Shown: one piece after another, positions 40,475-55,400 of the stretch
How the letters are laid out: the number at the start of each line of letters is the position of its first letter
How positions within the stretch are numbered: the first letter of the stretch is position 1
The notes under the pieces: model-generated
Seen by the model: the letters and a program-made list of their open reading frames with translations, nothing else
The model's database searches: none
What the model was told of the DNA's origin: nothing
Assembly: GCA_964019155.1 (NCBI GenBank)
Contig: OZ025239.1
Location: 695,874 to 759,873, forward strand
Length of the DNA: 64,000 nt
DNA from: Osedax fenrisi
Taxonomy: Eukaryota > Annelida > Polychaeta > Sabellida > Siboglinidae
Direction of reading: 5' to 3'
Translations under genes and position numbers: made by a program

Positions 40475-43400
40475 AATTATAATTAATATGCATACTATTT
40501 ATATTACTAGATACAAATGAATACATTTTATATATTTATTTTAGTGAATTAGTAATAATAATAATAATAAATGAAAGTTAATATATTTATTAACAAGGTT
40601 AATAATTTCATATATATGTATTATTAATAATTAATATATTCTTTACATTTATTTATAATATATAATTAATATTTACACTATCTACAATAATTGGTTCATG
40701 TATATGATATAGACTATATCCTAATCATCAATAAGCTGGTTTCACACCAATAAAACAGCCTAATATCGGTGGTATGACTAATATAGCCCGATTATCATTG
40801 AATATAGGATAGGTGCATTACCTATTACATCTTTCACTTGCCCAATATCAGGTATTTAAAATGAATAAAGAATACAAAATTTTTATAACATGATATTGGG
40901 CTGTTTGTTTTAGTGTGAAAGCAGCTTTATATATATAATATAATAGATTACATCAAATATAATAGATTACAGTACATCAAATAAATACATACAAATATTA
41001 TTAATCAGTTGAATCACTTTAGTGGTACATTTACTGCAAATACTTTGCTTGTAAATAGGTGTGAACAAATGATATGCATGGGTAAATCATATCTTTAGTA
41101 GTAACATAAATAAAGATATTTGTACTCATAACAAAATGACTCTAATTCTCGTATTCATTCGTATATCTATAAATAAATAAATAAATGGAAGTGCCTAGAT
41201 GCGTTTAGTGGAAACGACATCAATAACAAAACGTATGACAATTAGCATCTACTTATGATCATATAGAAGTTAAATTATACAAAAATGTGAAAACTCAATA
41301 TTTGATCGTTAACTTCAATCTATATAGCGGTCCGTACCACCCTATATAGCCGTCCGTACACACCACCACTACCGCTACTGTTCACCCAATGTCACAGTGG
41401 CTGGCTACTTCTTTACATGAATAATTAAAACTTTAATGCGATATCAATTTAATAATTCTACTACTATTAATAAATATGATTATAAATATAAGTTATTTAT
41501 TAATTAAATGTACATGTGCTTCAGGTATACTTTAAACTATACATACACCTCATATTAAACTTAGAAGAATAATATTTAATTTCGAATACTTTTCCTCATC
41601 AAATTAAGAAATCAAATATATTTATTTCTACACATATATGAAATCATTATAATATACAATGATTTTAATTAAAATTTCTAAATTTGCTCTTAAAAAACAG
41701 GTTATTTTGTATCATGTTAAATAATTTCATTTTATACTCTAATACAAATAAATTTTATTTTCTAAAGTTACTATCTTATTTAGTTTTCTAACATTTTTAC
41801 CCTATTACTAGACAATTAAGGAGTTTGGAAAAAATAATTTAACATCCTATATTAATCTATCTTTCACTATTTAAAATCACATTTATTATATTTATTGTTA
41901 CAATGGAGATAAATGACACAGTTGTTCATCTATATTGTGACATATTTGACATATATAACCTACATTTTACCTGCTCAATTTCACACACAATCATTTATAT
42001 TTTCCAAATAAATTTCTAAAGATCCTTACCAACATAAATAAACATATTTTCTAATAAATTATAGATATTATTTAAATTTTAATAATTTATTATTTATAAT
42101 TGATTTTATAAATTGTAAATAGATTATATAAATTATAAATTGATTATATATACTATCATTAGACTAATAATATAATAATATTAATATTTATATAGATCTA
42201 AAGATCTTTATAAAGAATTTTTTTTGAAATTCAACAGCAAATTATAAAATAAAAACATAAATAAATTCTATTAATACTATAACTATAACCAATATTATCA
42301 GAGACATGATTTCTGCTTACGACTTTTGTTTTACAGTTAATAGTTAAATATATCACTGAAAATTATACATTTTTAAATATAAACTAATATATTTAAATAA
42401 TTATATTTTATTTATATTAAGGGGTATGCTGGTTGTGGAATTATTTTAAATATTTAAAAAATGTAAAAAAAAATTATTAGAAAAATATCAAATAAAATTT
42501 GTTATATAGAACATATCCGAAAATTAGAGCTCAAAACCATATATAAAACATTAGAATCAAATATTTAAAACCTATTTTTAAAAATATAAATATAATATAT
42601 GTAAATATCATAAATTATAAATTATAATTTATAATTATAATTATATATTATTTTAGTACTATTTTTAAACTTGATTTTCTCAGAATAATTATTGTTGCTA
42701 AATTGTATTCCTAATATATTCTATAATTCCGAAAATAATGCTCATAACTAGATGGAATTTTCAGTATTTATTAAATATTATGTTTATATTATAAAACTGT
42801 AGGCTTATTCATTTATTTTCATTATATCATATATAAAAAATAATTTTAAATATAAATAAAATTAAATAAATTTGTACCATTATTAGATGACTTATATTTC
42901 CTAAAATACATAATATTTTCTTATGATGTTATAGTTTCTTATAAATAACATTCCACACTACAATATGCCGTTTACAGAATTAAAATAACTTAATCATTTT
43001 TAGACTAATAGACTTTTAAAAATACCTATATTTTTACATTGAATTCTCACAATCAGCGTACTTAACTCAAATGTTGAAAGTGTAATATGAAATGAACCCA
43101 ACCATGATTAAATTTGTATTGTAATACAATGTATTACAATACAACTTCTAAACAACATTTCACATGGCATACTATACTACAAGATATTGTAAATGAAAAT
43201 ATTGCGTGAATATTTCTTAATTTATTTCACTCAATAATAAATTAGTGGCATAATATTTATTTAAAAAGGTAAAGTAATTTATTTTATAAATATATCTCGT
43301 AATTTAACATAAATATAAAATAGAATTTAAATATAATATACTTAATTTATTAGTGATAATATAATATTTAATATTAAACTTATAATTAAATTAAAATTAT

Positions 43401-46400
43401 ATTTATTTACAAAAATAGTTAAGAATTATTATATTAAGGATTAATGTCTTGCTTTTTTTCTTTCATATTTACTTTCCATTATTTTATATTTCCTTTCTTC
43501 AATAATTAATATAGGTTTTAAAAATAGGATGGAAATGTACAATTATTTAAATTCATAACAATCATAACAAGTATTTTTATTCTATTTTGTAATGTATACA
43601 TTAGTATACATATATATGTATACAAAATAAGCATTACATTATTTATATGTCAATGATAACGATAAAATCATCTAGTTTTATAAGTGTTCCCTATTATTTA
43701 TATAGTTTATTAGATCATCTCACATTACATTTTATTTATTGTTATAATGTTAGCAAGTTTGCATGTGGTATTAGACAGAATCATATCAGGCTGTTAATTA
43801 TTACTGTATATAATAGTATATAGTATTTCGATAATATGTAGAAATAGAAAAGTGACAAGACATGACTAAAACTACAAACATGTTCCAATTACAATTACAC
43901 GATATACGAAAATTATACAATAAATGAAGAATAGTTTAAAGCATAGATTTCAGGCATGTTGGCATGTATATGATGCTATAAATAGATTTGTATCTATATT
44001 TAATATGAATCATGATAGTCTATTAAAAAATGTACTTATATTATCAAATTTATATAATATTTAACATTACAAAAATTATAAAAATATCATGATCTATAAT
44101 ATTAGTTTTATTTTTGAATACAATAATAAATAATGAATTACAGTAAAAACCGGATCACAATGAGAGATTTTAATTCTCGTGCTAATCTCCACCAATATTC
44201 ACTAAATATGAATTCAGATGATGGAATACTGAAATATTATTTATAGAATATAAATTGAATATTAAAATCAATTTTTAAACAAATATTAATATCCTTTGAA
44301 TCATATACAATTTAATATAATTATAATTCTGATTATAATATTATTTTGCTATTTTATATACATTATGATATATAATTTTAATAATTATAATCATATATAA
44401 TTGTCTAAACTTTTTACACTTTTTGACCAACTAATGTAGTTTTTATTATATGTATCAAATATGCATCAAAGCAATATATCTATATTTTCAAGTACCTATA
44501 TAACATCATCTATTATATAGTATAAAGTTGTATTGAGTGGTTTAATTGGTGGAACCTTACAAACATTATAAATTGTGTAAACAAAATACAGAGATATAAG
44601 CTTTTAAAGTTGTTGTGTATATTACATAATAATGTGTTATATGTTGTGCAAGAGTATATTTATAATGCATAGATAGGCACTTATAGTTACTCTTAGACGA
44701 AATATTATACATAATTTTAAAGATAATGAATTATATTTTAATATTTTAGAGTAAAATAATTTTTGAAAAAAAAAATTAAATGAATTATAAGATTGAAATT
44801 TCAAAATAATTAATATTAAAAATATGATATTTATTAATTAATGTTAATGTATAAATACTTTATTAATGCTTAATTAATACTTTATTAACAATTATTGGAA
44901 AGTTATCGAATAATAGTAATTCAAATTTTTTTTAATGATATCATATGTATACAAGTATACAAGTATATATACTTTTAAAATAATATATATAAAAAGATAA
45001 TTACAAACATAATTATTTTATAGAGTATTTAAAACTCCCAAAATATCAATGACAAAATTAGATAAAAATATTAAAATTAAATAATTAATTTTATGAACTA
45101 ACTTTTATTATTGTGCAATCGGCTTTTAGTTTCCTCTTTGATATTCTATAAATTATAAACATAAAATAGAGATATATTAAATATCTAATAAATAATAAAC
45201 CTTATGAAAATATTTTTCATCGTCACTTGATGAATCTACTACTTTGCGAATATCAGGGAAAGAAAGGCCTTTCTTTGCTATCTCATCTTTTGTAACTGAT
45301 ATATAATTTAATAATTTTATTTAGCGAATTATAAATAATATTTATACTAACTCAACATTTCAAATTCATCATTTATAGTAATTCCAGAAGCTTCTTTTTT
45401 CAGAGAAGATATAATTGCACACCAATTTGGAAACATTACATCAGATATATATTTATTAGGAATAAACTTAAATGTTGCATATAACATATTATCATTGAAT
45501 TTATATTTTATAGAACGAGGCATTTTACATCCTTCAGGCAATTGCATAGAGAATGGAAATATACGATCAGGAAACTGGTCTAGATATTGATGATTATCTT
45601 TTACCATGGTACTATATTGTACATGTTTTATATCCAGTGGAGCATCAATGCCCTGCACTCTATAGGAATCCTGTTAATAAAGGTATTCATTGTAAACCAA
45701 TATATACAAATTTAATATAGTTAAATAAATATATAATAAATAGGAAAAGAATATAATCAAATGTTGAATGATTTATATTCATTGTAGCATAAATACCTTG
45801 TATTTATTATAATATCTGTAAATAAAAGTATTAATCATAAAAAATACAAACATTAATATTTTAATGATTAAATATAACTAAATAAATATATATAAATAAT
45901 AAAAGGGTTTAAATAGTATAATTTAATTTGATATAAATATCAAATAATCTTGTTATTAAATATAATAACTTAATTAGAATATGTATTAGTTTTTAATAAC
46001 AAAATACTAGCAGTAATAAATAATTTTATTTTATGAATATTATTATAAAAAATGTGTGTATTCATTGTAGAGCATCATTTATTGCAATTATTTATTTCAA
46101 TTTGGTGAAATCATGGGTATCAAAATTATAAAATTTTTAAATATTATAAAGTGATGTTCACATGAATAATCTAATCCAGAAATTTTGCAGTAGAATTCTA
46201 ATTATTGCCAAATTGTAAGTCAGTTTTTTCTGCGATTATTGCTAAATATTCTAATCCGAATTTATTCTAGTTTTTGTGTCCATTTATTGCAATTCGTAAA
46301 TAAATGCACGCACAAGTATACTGACGAGTATTAATGCATACGCATTTAGCCTTCAGGAGTCAATCTAATTATAATTTGTTACGATTGTAATTGATTACGA

Positions 46401-49400
46401 TTAAGTTATTTAAGCGTTTATGATCTTTTAATTAATAATAATTAATTAATAAATATAATTATAATTACTTATATACTTCATTAAATTATGAATATATGTA
46501 TATTACCACTTTATGATTATATAATGAACTTAAGTTTATAAATTCATGAAATGTATTTTAAGAGGATATTGCATAATAGGCCGGTTCGTTCGATTCAATT
46601 TTTAATCCTTCACTTTGTTTACATAGCAACCAATATATAGTTGTGTTAATAACTGCTTAGCTTTTAAATATCTTTTAATTGTATTATTATTATAAAGATA
46701 AGTACGTATTCATTTATTTTTTATATTATCTATTATATTAATATATATTAAATATTAATATCCAACTTATTTGAAATACATAATAGTTGTCTTTAAATTA
46801 TAATCATATCTTATTTAGATATAATTATATTTAGTATTTGTTTACATTTTAATATAACAAAATAAAAATCATAAAAAAAATAATAATCACAAAGATAATA
46901 GAATTATAAATTCGATAAATTAATTAAATTCAAATATATATTACTTACTGTTTATGTATATTCATACTTAGCTACATTATTTACTATTTATAAAATTAAT
47001 TAACTAGTAGTTTATAATAATATTATAACTGATATTCTCCCGTGGATCTCCCTTGGGAATTTGCTTTTGGTAGTCGGATCTACCAACCTTCATTTGAGGT
47101 TAGCTACCAACTTACACCTAGATAGTCTACTGCTGTATTTACTTACATACAGATCCATCAATTCTACCTCGGACGATACACTGCCTTACATCTAAGACAA
47201 TCGGACCATCATTGCCCGGCTGCCACCAAGCATACCAGGAGCCTACTAAAGTCAACCGGTGCTTGTCAAGTCAACTCGTCTTATAGCAAAACGGACTGAA
47301 TACCAAACTTCTTCAAAAATATCCCTGTTACGACCAGTTTTTATACATTTATTATTATATTTATTATTATCTATTTCATTCAATTTAATCCCACAATCTC
47401 AAGTATACCATGTCCTCAAATTGTTCACATTGTAACCTTCCCGCATGCGAATATTATCTCAAATGTAAAACATGTCCATCTATTTTACATTATAATTGTT
47501 TATACCCCGCAGCTATTATTTCTAAATCCTGGTTTCATTCTAAAAACCCCCCTCCCGCTTATGCTATTGCTATATTTAATTCACCTAACTTCATCTTCTC
47601 ATGTTCCTCATGCCTAGCCTTAAATAAGTTTCCTTCGACTAATCATACAACTACTCCACCCATTACTATGCCATATTCACCTTCTACTTTAACTGACAAA
47701 TCTATACATAATACTTGTTCCAAGGTAACGCCAAATATAACATCTGATATATATTCTTCTACTACGACTATTAATATCCAGCCCAAGCATAATGCTAATA
47801 CCCAGCCCAATGATAATACTTCTAGAAACATTCCAAAGCTAATGGACTTAAAATTTTCCTCAAATCACACACCAACCCCTATATTATCTAGTTCAACTTC
47901 CTCAAAGTCTTCATCCATACGCTCCATAGATAAGTCCCTCATACTAGTACTTGAACACCTTCTTCCTTATGAAGTTAACTATAATTTCATAGTATCATTA
48001 ATTGACTATATAAAACTTCCACATTCTTATATTACTTCTGCCTCATTTCTTACCAGTACTGCTATATTACGTTTCACTAATATTTCTGCTCGTGATATAT
48101 GTTTCTCCTCCCTTCTAAAAATCTCACCACATAGTAATTTTAAGCATATATTTATTCGTCATTATTTACCTGACTCTACTAGACTTCTTGGTAAGGTACT
48201 ATATCATGCCCTAAAACAAAAACTCACGCCCATTTTGTATAAAGTATTTTTTAATAATCGTTCCCAAACATTTGAACTTAGGGATAAAAAAAATCCTCTT
48301 TCATATCCCCCTTTTCTCATCCCTGAATCTGATCTAACAAAATGGTTTGATTCTTTTGATCACTATAAGAAATCATTTATAAATAATTCTTCCTCTCAAG
48401 CCTGACTATCCTCTAATATAGCCTTGATCAATATTCGCTCCTTGAGATCAAATATATCCCTTCTGTTCCCATACCTTAAATTACAAAAATTTATTATAAT
48501 CGCATTGACTGAGACCTGGATTTCTAATAATGACTCTGATATATTTGCCTCCATCTTGGACTTTGGATATACACTCTATCTCGCTCCACGACAAATGGGC
48601 CGTGGTGGTGGGGTAGGATTTATGATACGTAATGATTTTTACCTATCTCCATCCATTTCATTCCCCCCCTTTTCATATAGTGATTGTATTTCGCTGACCC
48701 TCAAGCTTCCTAACTTAACTCTACATCTTACCGTTATCTATCGTCCCCCAAAACCTGAAACCAGTTTATTCTTTGATGAATTTCATGATTTTATCCATAA
48801 ACTTCCTTCATCTTCATCCTATCTACCAATAGTTCTTGGTGACTTAAACTATCACTATAATTCTCCCATCTATCCCCATGGTGACTTTAAACTCCTAACT
48901 GAGTCTCTTTCCTTGTGCCAACATATATCATTTCCTACCCATTCTAGTGGCAATACACTTGATATGATATTTTCACCCCTATCCAGTCCTCTTATTAGAT
49001 GTATAAACCCTAACTCCTTTCAAAAAATTGAACTACTAACTGATCATTTTATTATTGAATTCTCTATAAATCTAAAATTCACAAATATTAAACGAAAACG
49101 TATTACATATAGAGATTTTAAGTCTATCGACCTACCAAGATTTGTAAACAATATCAAAACTGAGATCTCTTCTTCAACTTCCCTCTGTCCGGTACTCCTA
49201 AACTCCACTCTCCTAAATATTATCAATATACATGCACCTACAAAAACTACATTAATTACCGACCGCCCTTTTTCTCCCTGGTTCTCCCACGAACTTTTCA
49301 TCTTCAAGAAGAGTGTTCGAAAATTTGAGAAGAAATTTCTTAAAAATCCTTCAACTGAAACTAAATTAGCACTATCACTAGCTAGAAAAAATTACAAATC

Positions 49401-52400
49401 TACTATATCTCGTTCAAAATCTATCTATTATAACAAAAAGATAGCATTGATATCCTCCAATCCTCGCAAATTATTTAAAATAGCAAATAAAATTCTCTCT
49501 CCTCCAGATGAAAAAATCCTCCCCATTTTACCTAACACGTCAAATTTTGAACTGTGTTCTCTTTTTGAAAAATTCTTTAACCATAAAATTGCAAGCATTA
49601 ATAATATTATTTGCGCATCTACTCAACCCATACTCAATCCTACCATATATATTACCCATCATATTGACTCATTAAGTACATTCACTATTCCTTCACTGTA
49701 TGAAGTAAATGACCTACTCATGAAATCTCACTGTACCTCCCCCACTGATCCCCTACCTTTATCATTATATCACAAACTTTCACCCTTATTTTCTCCTATC
49801 TTCTTGGATATTATTGCGAACTCACTAAACTCTGGCCAAGTTTCACCCTGTCTCAAGACTGCCATAATATCCCCTATTCTAAAAAAACAAAACTTAGACC
49901 CAAACTCATTTAGCAATTATCGCCCGATCTCCCACCTACCCTTATTAAGTAAAATATTAGAAAGAATTGTTTCCAAACAACTCATAGCCCATGTAAATAA
50001 AAATAATCTTTTCGACCCGTTTCAAAGCGCTTTTCGTAAGGGTCATTCAACCGAAACAGCTCTCCTACGTATTACTGACACTATATTATCTACCTTAAAT
50101 AGCAACACGTGTTGCCAGCTAATCCTACTTGATCTATCATCTGCTTTTGATACCCTGGACCATAACATATTAATCTCGCGACTTACTTTAATGGGTATAT
50201 CTGGCTTAGCATTAAAATGGTTTACTTCATATCTCACTAACAGGAATATCTCTATTATGATTGACAAATCTTACTCGCCTCTTTCTCCTCTTAACCACGG
50301 TATTCCCCAAGGATCTGTTCTAGGTCCATCCCTCTTTTCTATTTATATCCGCCCTATTGCTGATCTAATTAAGAAATTTCCAAATATCCACTACCATATT
50401 TTTGCTGATGATATCCAACTGTTTACCTTTTTCCCTATAAATTCTCATAATACCATTAACTCTGAATTAATCGAGTGTGCTAACTCCATAAGATTATGGC
50501 TCCTCTCCAATAAACTACTAATTAATTCCTCTAAGACTACTGTACTTAACATATCTACTTCTGAAACTTCCTTTCCAAACTTTACTCTAAATAACATGAT
50601 TATTTCTCCTTCTCATTCCTCCAAAAACCTAGGATTAGTATTTGATGACAAATTATCATTTAAGAATCACATATCATCCATTACAAAATCATCCAACTTT
50701 CATCTCTTCAGAATTAAAAAAATACGGACATCACTTTCCAGAAACCTTACTAAAACTCTAATTAATGCTCTTGTACTTTCACGTATTGACTACTGTTCTT
50801 CCCTACTTAATTTACTTCCTGCTAAAGCTACTGCTCCACTTAATCGGATTATCCGTTCCTCAATACGTACTACTTACTGTTTAACTCGACTGGATCACTC
50901 TACTACAACATCTCATCAATCATCTCGTATGTGGCTACCCTTCTCCCTCAGGTGTAAATTACGTATACTATCTATAATCCATAAATCAATATATTCTTTT
51001 ACCCCTAGCTATATCTCTGATCTAATTAAAAAACGTACTATATTATCTTCTCTTCGTTACCAAAATGCTCCTCTACTTATCTCCCAGAACTCTAGTAAAA
51101 CTTCCCTAAATTCTAGAGCTTTTAAAAATTCCGGTCCAACCCTATGGAATTCCCTCCCTCCTACCATTCGTTCTATTAGATCCCACAAAAGATTTATAAA
51201 TCTTACTTCTTCTTTTCTCTCTACCCATAATCATTAAATCATCCAACTTATTATTTGTATCCGTGTTATATTAAATTTATATCATTATTAAATCGTTATT
51301 GTATTATTATTATCTTATTATTATATAACACTATACTATATCAATGCAGTCTGTAGTATATACAACTACACCATATCAATGCAGACTGTAGTATATAATA
51401 GTCCTTTATATTGTTTATTATTGTTTTTCCGTTGTATATTGAATGTATATTATTATCAAATTATTATCATATTACTATTATTTTATTATTATTTTCTTCC
51501 CGCACGAGCGAAGGGGTCTACATGACCCTATTTTAGTGCTAATAAACTCAATATCATCATCATCATATAAAATATAATACATATCTATATGTTAGTATAA
51601 TATGTGTTAAAAATTTTAATAAAAAAAGAGTTGCCTTTGGTCACGAAGCATTTAAAGTTTGAAATATAAATTATTATTTTAAGATAAAATGTATAATATT
51701 CAATGTATAATAGTAATGACACCATCTTATTATCTTTGATGTTTACAAATATTTAAATTAATATTTAAAATTAATTATGTATTTGTATTATATTTAATGA
51801 ATTAATATAATATATACCATTATTTATATTTATTATTAATACAATATCTATATTTCATTTTTATATCTACAAATTACCAATATTAATGTCTCATAAAACT
51901 CGAGAAAATACACCATTTCACAATGTATTTATTTCAAAATATTTCAAAAAAAATAATTAATTTAAAAAAATTAATATATATAATTATACTTTACATAAAT
52001 TTGAGTGATCATATTGTATTGAATTGAGGATATAAGTTAGATATAAATGTCCTTTATATAAATACAATTAAATAAATTAAAAAATATGTAAACATATTTT
52101 GTATTTCATATTTCAAATAAAAATTCAAAAAAATTTACAAATGATGTTAATTTTTTTTCTAAAAATAATTTTTTAATAATTAATTTGAATTGTATTATTA
52201 TTATCTATAAATTATATAATTTATTTTTTTAAATTAAATTGTTATAATTTATTTATATTAAATTATACGATTTTTAGATATTTTTTTTTACTAAAATTAT
52301 TTTATAAAATTTGGGCATCTAGATTGTTATGAAAAATATTTTGTATTGTTAATACTACTTGTAATATATGTTTCTAGGATATATCCATAGTTGGCTTAAA

Positions 52401-55400
52401 AAAAATCATTCAATTTTATAAAAATTTAATAAAACTTATTTCTATATCTCCCCCATGTTAAATTTTATATGTATTCAATGTTAAAATAAAAAGTTCTCGT
52501 GACATAACACTATTTAAGATATAGGTCTACAATTTTAAACACTTATTCATCATAGCATACATAATTGTTATAGATGTGAAGGTTTATAAAATTACGAAAA
52601 AAAATTTAGTACGAACCGGTATACTGCATAATAGAATATGTTAAATTACAAAAAAAAACAAAAAAAATATATTATGATGGAATATTAATTAATGTGGTGT
52701 TATTTTGGTTATGTCAAAAAATTAAAAATTAAATCCATTTAGTATAAAAATCATTTTTTATTATACATATTTCAAAAATAATAATATATAAAAATATAAT
52801 ATAGTAAACTTATTTGTATATATAAATATATAATCAATAAAATAGTATATATATATATGTAAAAATCTAAATATATTGTCTAGATAAGAACTAATTATTG
52901 CTCTATACAATTATATAATATATTAGATATGTATATGTATAAATTGTACTTTTCATATTGATTTTTAATTAGTGAAATTTTACAGATTTACACAGAATAA
53001 TTATTTACACATATTTCATATATACAATTAACCTCACAGATAACTAGTATAGCAATCTTACTATTTTGTTGTGCTATATATAAATATCATACATGCGCAA
53101 AATAATATGTTGCCATAATTTTAATAATGTATTAGAAAATACTTTATAATTGCTATTTTCTATGAAATATTATATAAAAAATAATTTATACTTTTATGTA
53201 TGAATTATATTGAAATGTAAAAATAAGCCAACTTGTAAAAATTGTTGTAGCTTTGTATTTCATCTATATATCACACAACAAAATAATAAAATTCATTGAA
53301 TAGATTTTTGTGTGCTGAGCTTTATACGGAGTAATGTATTTACTATCTATATGAATTGAATGGAACGATTTTAATGGCGTTGTGCGATATCCCCTTAAGT
53401 ATTCTACTGCGAAAATTTCAAGAATATATTGCTCATGTGAATATCCTAACATTGATAACGCAAGGGGATTTTGAAATTGGAATTCTTAAGAATTCTACTG
53501 CGAAATTACCGGAATATATTGCTCATATGAACAGCACTTAATAAGTATCTTACTATGCAATCCTAACTCAAGCATAATAGCGTGGCTGTGATGTATAATA
53601 TCAATCAATTTAGAATTATAAACTAATTAGAAAGAGATATAACTAAGTATACTATCAATACACAAAATATAAATAGAATTAATTTAGATAATAAATAATT
53701 TAATAATGCTCAGGATTATACATAATTTTATTACTCTACTAATATTGAAACAATTGTCCATAATGTTAACTTCGTAATAACACTTGCATAACTTATGTCA
53801 TACTTTCAATAAATAATGTACGTAATTTGTCTAATAAAGGTAAATATGAAGTGATAAAATTGAATATGAAGATAATTGTTTGAATATTTTAATTTAAAGA
53901 TAATTTGATAGTCAGTATACTTATAGCTTAGATTATAGATTACTATTATGCTAGCTCATCATTATAATTAAGTTATATAAAAATAAATGTATTAAATATT
54001 AAATTAATAATTTTACATTAATTTATATTCAATATATTAAATCTATTTATGACTGAATTATATTAATAATCAAATAATTAATTTAAACGGACATACAAAG
54101 TATATTTTATATAAAATAAATTATCAATATTATATTCATATTTAAATTGAATGAATTCAAATGTATCTAATATTATATTATTTCAAACATATTTTGTCTT
54201 ATAAAAATGAATAAATATATACATAATTCATGAATATATATATATAATGAGAACTTGAAATTAATTATTGTATTTGATTACATATATAAATAAATACTGC
54301 ATAATGTAAAATAGCAGAGAATAACTGACAATTGTATATATATATATAGCTTACAAGATGTACAAACCTGGTCGTTTGTATCAATAATATAGGCCCTATA
54401 CCAATTATCGTTGCTATAAATAAACACTCTATCACCTTCTTTAGGTAAATCATCAGCAGAATATTTGGCATCAATAAAGTCATTATTGATATCGTGAACC
54501 CTACAGTATATTACATAATATTAAATGATGTAATAAATAACATCAACTTTTACCTTATTTTTTTGCTTATAGGTACAATTTTATTTTTGTTATTATCAAA
54601 ATTGATATCCACCCAAAAGATATCATGTGCTATAGAAATCACACTGATCACTTTGCCATTGATTGGTTGATTTTCTACAATTATTATACATTGTGTTCAT
54701 TGTTGTTATATACTAATATCTTAGAATATATAGGTAAATATTATCTTTTTAATACATTATTTATAATTAATTCATATATATGAATAAATGAATAAAATAA
54801 TACTTTACCTTTGATAATAATTGGCCTAGAAATAGTTTCTTCAGACATTTCAATTTTTTTACAAAATTCTTCAAAAAGATTACCTATATATTTTGTAAAT
54901 CATATTATTATATACATATATTCATCTTTAAACATACAAATATTTACATATATCAATAATTATAATGAATATATATAATATAATATAATATTTAAAATTA
55001 TGTAATATAATATATATATATATAATTCAATTATCTATCAGTTTTATTTCACTCTATATAATTTAATATATAAATTATTTTGTATAATACAAACTAGTAT
55101 TCATGAATTTGATATCTTTTAAGTCCAAATCCCACTTTGAATCAATCTATGTAAGATAAAATATTATAATGATACTGTATTCATTAATGATAATTTCTAA
55201 ACAGTTAACATATATATTAAAATAATTATAAGTTATATTTGCATATATTTATATATACTTATATTTCTTATTATATAACTTTTTTTTGTATAATATATAG
55301 TGATACATATTATTAGCTTTAATTAATTGTTATTGAAATAGTTAACTAAAGTTTAAGAAGCTTAAGTAGTGGCCTCCTTCAGAATTTCCATTTATAACAA

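Larger units (their letters stand above)
47033..51570 (+). mobile_element. Near-complete CR1-clade non-LTR retrotransposon
   Basis: GC content rises abruptly at about 47033. A 5' UTR of roughly 375 bp is followed by ORF1 (PHD-type finger), one UGA, then ORF2 (endonuclease plus reverse transcriptase) in the same frame, a 3' UTR, AATAAA at 51541-51546 and a short (ATC)n tail at about 51552-51566. ORF1 with a PHD finger, an APE-type endonuclease, the WNSLP C-terminus and a microsatellite tail fit the CR1 clade. Both frames are uninterrupted, so this copy is young. It lies in the antisense direction inside the largest intron of the Tudor-like gene. No target-site duplication could be fixed. Confidence 0.9.
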
